From JBBDIO01 sp040880365 (lineage in GTDB: Bacteria > Chloroflexota > Anaerolineae > Caldilineales > Caldilineaceae): a DNA stretch of 15,872 nt. The stretch is taken from assembly GCA_040880365.1 (NCBI GenBank), contig JBBDIO010000212.1:1-15872 (forward strand), read 5' to 3'. This document shows positions 13,141-15,872 of this stretch, one piece after another (the first letter of the stretch is position 1; each line of letters opens with the position of its first letter). Both the position numbers and the translations under genes were made by a program. The notes beneath the pieces are model-generated. The model saw nothing but the letters and a program-made list of their open reading frames with translations, had not been told where the DNA came from and made no database searches.

Positions 13141-14351
13141 AACGCATCCAGCGCCGCGCGCAGCGAAGTGCCCACCCGGTGGGTTTCGGTCATGTGCACG
13201 GGCAGCAGATCGGGTGGCGCATAGCGATCCGGACAAGACGCTTCATCGGGCTTGTCGCTCAGACAGAGCAGGAGACAGCCACGCTCCCGCAGCCATTCGG
13301 TCAACTCGCACACCTCTTGGGTCAGCGTAATTTCCTGGGCCAAAAGCTCATCCACACCGACATCGTCGGACAAATTGCCCATGCGCTCCACGGTGGTGAT
13401 AAACTCCTGACGCCGAAAACGCTTGAACGGAGTGGGATCGCCATTGCGCACGCTGGTGACCACGGCTTCGTGGACCTGGCGCAGGCTTTCGCCGCTCAAC
13501 GGGTTAATCATCATGCGGCTATCGACCCAACGCAGGAATTGCTCGAAGCTATCCAGGCTCTTGGATTCAATTTCGCCCAGCATGTCCTTATAATCAATCA
13601 GTCGCGTATTCAACACCAGACAGATATAGGCCAGGTAGTCCTGGTTATCTTCGGTGAGGAAATGATAGCGCGATCGATTTAGCTCGGCATACTGCTTTTC
13701 AAAATCGGCACGATTGAAATCGTCGCCCAGCACATCGTCCATGGTGCGAAAGATGCCTTCGAGCCGTGCGGCGTCGATGACGTGATCGTTGCGTCCTTTG
13801 GCGCCCAGTGCGGTCTTGTCGATATCGACAATCGCGACGGTACGCTTATCCAGATGCAACCCTTGATCCAACATATGGGCCACCCAATCGCGCATAAAAG
13901 TCCAGCGATTGGCCGAAACTATCTCATTTTCCAGATGGTGCAGCGCAGGCGCTTCGGCGGGACGGTCGGCCCCGATAAAGCACGAACCCTGCCAGCTGCT
14001 ATGCTCGCGCATATTGTGATAGGCTTGCCCGTCGTTATAGAGCGTATCGCCCAAAAAGAGAATTTCGCTCAATTTTGGCGCGCCCCGGCGCAGCTTTTGC
14101 GCCTGTTCGGCAAACCACACCGCGGCTTTGGCATATTCAGGGTCTTGTTTGCGCGGCACGCGATCCGGCAAGACATTCATCTTGTGCGACGAGGTCTTCA
14201 AGCCCTTCAAGCGACGGTCCAGCGGCTCCAGATTGCGATAAATCACCAGATCGCCAAAAAAATCGGCCAGCTTGGCCCGGCCAAAGCTTTGCAACAGTGG
14301 TTGGTCCGTGTGTTCTTCGGCCAGCTCGCTTGTAGTGGACACCGTAGTCAC
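13134..14351 (-). CDS. HAD-like hydrolase of unknown function, motifs in permuted order
   Basis: The 405-aa protein starts at GTG 14351, with a GGGGG run just upstream. I do not recognise a named family. Residues 97-130 (ILFLGDTLYND, then CFIGADRP) look like HAD motif IV and the strand after it. VAIVDIDKT at 172-180 is a good motif I, with Asp176 as nucleophile and Asp178. LLLCLSDKPDEAS at 360-372 resembles motif II/III, with a Ser after a hydrophobic strand and a nearby Lys. Motif IV normally comes after motif I, so this order implies a circular permutation or a two-part assembly of the HAD core. Residues 200-345 are helical and acidic, possibly a cap domain. HAD enzymes mostly hydrolyse phosphate esters, and the substrate here is unknown. 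The stop is followed by its own terminator. asd lies upstream in the same direction. Confidence 0.7.
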   Translation of the reverse strand: MTTVSTTSELAEEHTDQPLLQSFGRAKLADFFGDLVIYRNLEPLDRRLKGLKTSSHKMNVLPDRVPRKQDPEYAKAAVWFAEQAQKLRRGAPKLSEILFLGDTLYNDGQAYHNMREHSSWQGSCFIGADRPAEAPALHHLENEIVSANRWTFMRDWVAHMLDQGLHLDKRTVAIVDIDKTALGAKGRNDHVIDAARLEGIFRTMDDVLGDDFNRADFEKQYAELNRSRYHFLTEDNQDYLAYICLVLNTRLIDYKDMLGEIESKSLDSFEQFLRWVDSRMMINPLSGESLRQVHEAVVTSVRNGDPTPFKRFRRQEFITTVERMGNLSDDVGVDELLAQEITLTQEVCELTEWLRERGCLLLCLSDKPDEASCPDRYAPPDLLPVHMTETHRVGTSLRAALDALG

Positions 14352-14436
14352 GTTACCCCCTTACTCAACTTCATCCCATAAACCCAGCGACATCGCTCGG
14401 TCTATTGCCTATCAAAGACTGCCTAAATTCCCGTGA

Positions 14437-14474
14437 TACTGGTACTCTGTCATACTGGTTATATCATTACTGGT
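14437..14474. promoter_or_regulatory. Three spaced TACTGGT repeats upstream of the HAD-like gene
   Basis: TACTGGT occurs at 14437-14443, 14453-14459 and 14468-14474, spaced 16 and 15 bp, in the 159-bp gap between the asd stop and the GTG of the HAD-like gene. Repeats at 1.5 helical turns can be operator half-sites. No binding protein or promoter can be assigned from sequence, so this is a candidate only. Confidence 0.35.
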
Positions 14475-14510
14475 TACTCAACGACCCAACTCCCAGCCAA
14501 ATCCGCGTTG

Positions 14511-15608
14511 CTAGGCCGGTTCCAGTGCATGGGCCAACGCGGCGGCTTCCTGTCCCAGATAGCCCTGGGCCACCAGCAACTCGGCATTGAGCAAACTGCC
14601 CCCGGCAGCCCCGCGAATCGTATTGTGTCCCAGCACCAAAAACTTGTAGTGCAGCAACGGATCGGGCCGCAATCGGCCCACCACGGTCGCCATGCCCGGC
14701 ACCGAGCCTGCCAACCGATCCAGCCGCGGCTGGGGACGGTCCTGGGCGTCGGTATAGATGACAGCCGGCTGTGGCGCATTGGGCAAATGCAGCTGTTGCG
14801 CCAACGGCATATAATCGGCCCAGGTCTGCAAAATTGCTTCCGGGTCGGGTCGCTCCTTAAATTCTACGCTGACTGCCTCCAAATGTCCATTCCGCACCGG
14901 AACTCTGTTGCAGTGGGCACTGATAACAAATTGGGCAGGCTGTACTCCCGTGCCATTGAAAAGGCCCAGCAGTTTATGCGGTTCCTTTTCTTCCAGCTTT
15001 TCCTCTTCGCCGCTGATATAGGGCACCACATTGTCGATGCTATCCATGCTGCTGACACCGGGATAGCCCGCGCCGCTGACCGCCTGCATGGTCACTACAA
15101 AGATTTTGGTAATCCCAAACCGTACATGCAGCGGATGCAACGCGCTCACCAGATGGGTGGTGCTGCAATTGGGGTTGGTGGCGATGAAGCCTGTCCAGCC
15201 GTGATTGCGTCGTTGCACATCGATCAGCCCCAGGTGTTCGGGGTTGACTTCGGGAATCAACAGGGGCACATCGGGGTCATAACGGTGATTGCGGGCATTG
15301 CTGCACACGCCATAGCCTGCCTGTGCGAACGCAGTTTCAATCTCGCCCGCGCTTTCCGAAGGCAGCGCGCTGAAAACCAGTTCGGCATCGAAGCCCGGCA
15401 CACAGGGCAGCAATTCCCAGTCGCGCAGATGCAACGGCATATCGCCGCGCAGATTCCAGTTGCAGGCATCGGCATAGCGTTTGCCGGTGCTGCGTTCCGA
15501 CGCGCACAGCGCGCTGATTTCAAACCAGGGGTGCCCCTGGAGCATCTGGACAAAACGCTGGCCCACGGCTCCCGTAGCCCCCAAAATGCCCACTTTGATC
15601 TTGGACAT
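14511..15608 (-). CDS. asd: Aspartate-semialdehyde dehydrogenase
   Basis: This 365-aa enzyme of the archaeal/fungal-type ASADH branch starts at ATG 15608, with GGAGATAA about ten bases upstream. GILGATGAVGQR (7-18) is the NADP-binding loop. NPNCSTTHLV (145-154) holds the catalytic Cys148. SGAGYPGVSSMDS (178-190) and the SAHCNRVPVRNGHLEAV segment (230-246) hold Arg235 and the likely catalytic His242. The enzyme reduces aspartyl phosphate to aspartate semialdehyde, the branch point to lysine/diaminopimelate and to homoserine. It follows the homoserine dehydrogenase gene by 26 bp, so a hom-asd operon is likely. The length is close to family norm and the active site is intact. Confidence 0.96.
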   Translation of the reverse strand: MSKIKVGILGATGAVGQRFVQMLQGHPWFEISALCASERSTGKRYADACNWNLRGDMPLHLRDWELLPCVPGFDAELVFSALPSESAGEIETAFAQAGYGVCSNARNHRYDPDVPLLIPEVNPEHLGLIDVQRRNHGWTGFIATNPNCSTTHLVSALHPLHVRFGITKIFVVTMQAVSGAGYPGVSSMDSIDNVVPYISGEEEKLEEKEPHKLLGLFNGTGVQPAQFVISAHCNRVPVRNGHLEAVSVEFKERPDPEAILQTWADYMPLAQQLHLPNAPQPAVIYTDAQDRPQPRLDRLAGSVPGMATVVGRLRPDPLLHYKFLVLGHNTIRGAAGGSLLNAELLVAQGYLGQEAAALAHALEPA

Positions 15609-15634
15609 GGTTAGTTTATCTCCATAAAAATCAT

Positions 15635-15872
15635 TCAGCGTGTATAAGCCAATTCAATGACGTCGCTGAGTACCCCGGCGGCGGTCGCCTCGGCGCCTGC
15701 GCCGCGCCCCTGAATCACCAGGGGGGTGGGGTTATACCAGCGCGAATGAAATTCCACCAGATTGTCGGTGCCGCCCAATTGCCCCAGCGGACTCGCCACA
15801 TCAACGGTTACCGGCCCGGCAGATACACCCGGTTCGGGGCTATCACCAGCATCACTGGCAGGCGCGACTGGT
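15635..15872 (-). CDS. hom: Homoserine dehydrogenase, C-terminal part (runs off the window)
   Basis: I translated this partial frame directly: 79 codons up to a TGA at 15637-15635. It contains SPLGQLGGTDNLVEFHSRWY, followed by NPTPLVIQGRGAGAEATAAG and a short tail ending LSDVIELAYTR. The GAGAxxTAAGVxSD ending and the DNLV...YxxxPLVIQG strand pair are the end of the catalytic domain of homoserine dehydrogenase, as in the C-terminal half of bifunctional ThrA. No ACT domain follows, unlike many monofunctional Hom proteins. It reduces aspartate semialdehyde made by the next gene, asd. Whether it is fused to an aspartate kinase cannot be seen here. The stretch PVAPASDAGDSPEPGVSAGP just before the conserved part is an unusual Ala/Pro/Asp-rich insert. 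Confidence 0.9.
   Translation of the reverse strand, partial: PVAPASDAGDSPEPGVSAGPVTVDVASPLGQLGGTDNLVEFHSRWYNPTPLVIQGRGAGAEATAAGVLSDVIELAYTR

Overview
This 15.9 kb window of GC-rich bacterial chromosome is mostly housekeeping genes, with a sugar-catabolism-type cluster and a small orphan RiPP-type gene pair in the middle. The TsaD, Obg and homoserine dehydrogenase sequences look most like Chloroflexota (Caldilinea/Anaerolinea-type lineages). That placement comes from recognising the proteins by eye, not from a search. Most genes have a purine-rich ribosome binding site. At least two (obg, the B2 gene) have a -10 box so close to the ATG that their mRNAs are probably leaderless.

Layout. Positions 1-158 hold the 5' end of tsaD (minus strand). 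Divergent from it, obg and nadD (plus strand) form a two-gene operon closed by a strong intrinsic terminator at 2521-2568. From 2635 to 8292 the minus strand carries, in transcription order, four Gfo/Idh/MocA-family NAD(P)-dependent oxidoreductases and then a fumarylacetoacetate-hydrolase-family enzyme. This looks like a catabolic cluster for sugars, sugar acids or cyclitols. Two of the gaps between these genes contain REPIN-like elements: paired, inverted palindromic repeats with GTAG heads. A half-copy lies upstream of the cluster.

Positions 8293-8757 are gene-poor and hold the half-repeat plus a perfect 19-bp-stem hairpin. Next comes a divergent pair: a lasso-peptide B2-type cysteine protease (minus, start 9225) and an NTP_transf_5-type nucleotidyltransferase (plus, 9391-10674). 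No B1, C, precursor or transporter gene is visible. A terminator at 10673-10711 separates this pair from the last block, all on the minus strand: hom (C-terminal part only), asd, an unassigned HAD-like protein whose motifs appear in circularly permuted order, and ftsH.

How the genes fit together: hom and asd are adjacent enzymes of the aspartate pathway to threonine, methionine and lysine. FtsH handles membrane-protein quality control, Obg ribosome maturation, NadD NAD synthesis, and TsaD tRNA t6A modification. The points most worth a second look are the REPIN-like family with compensatory stem changes, the orphan B2/nucleotidyltransferase pair, the permuted HAD-like protein, and the two dehydrogenases in which the family's EKP motif reads EKA.
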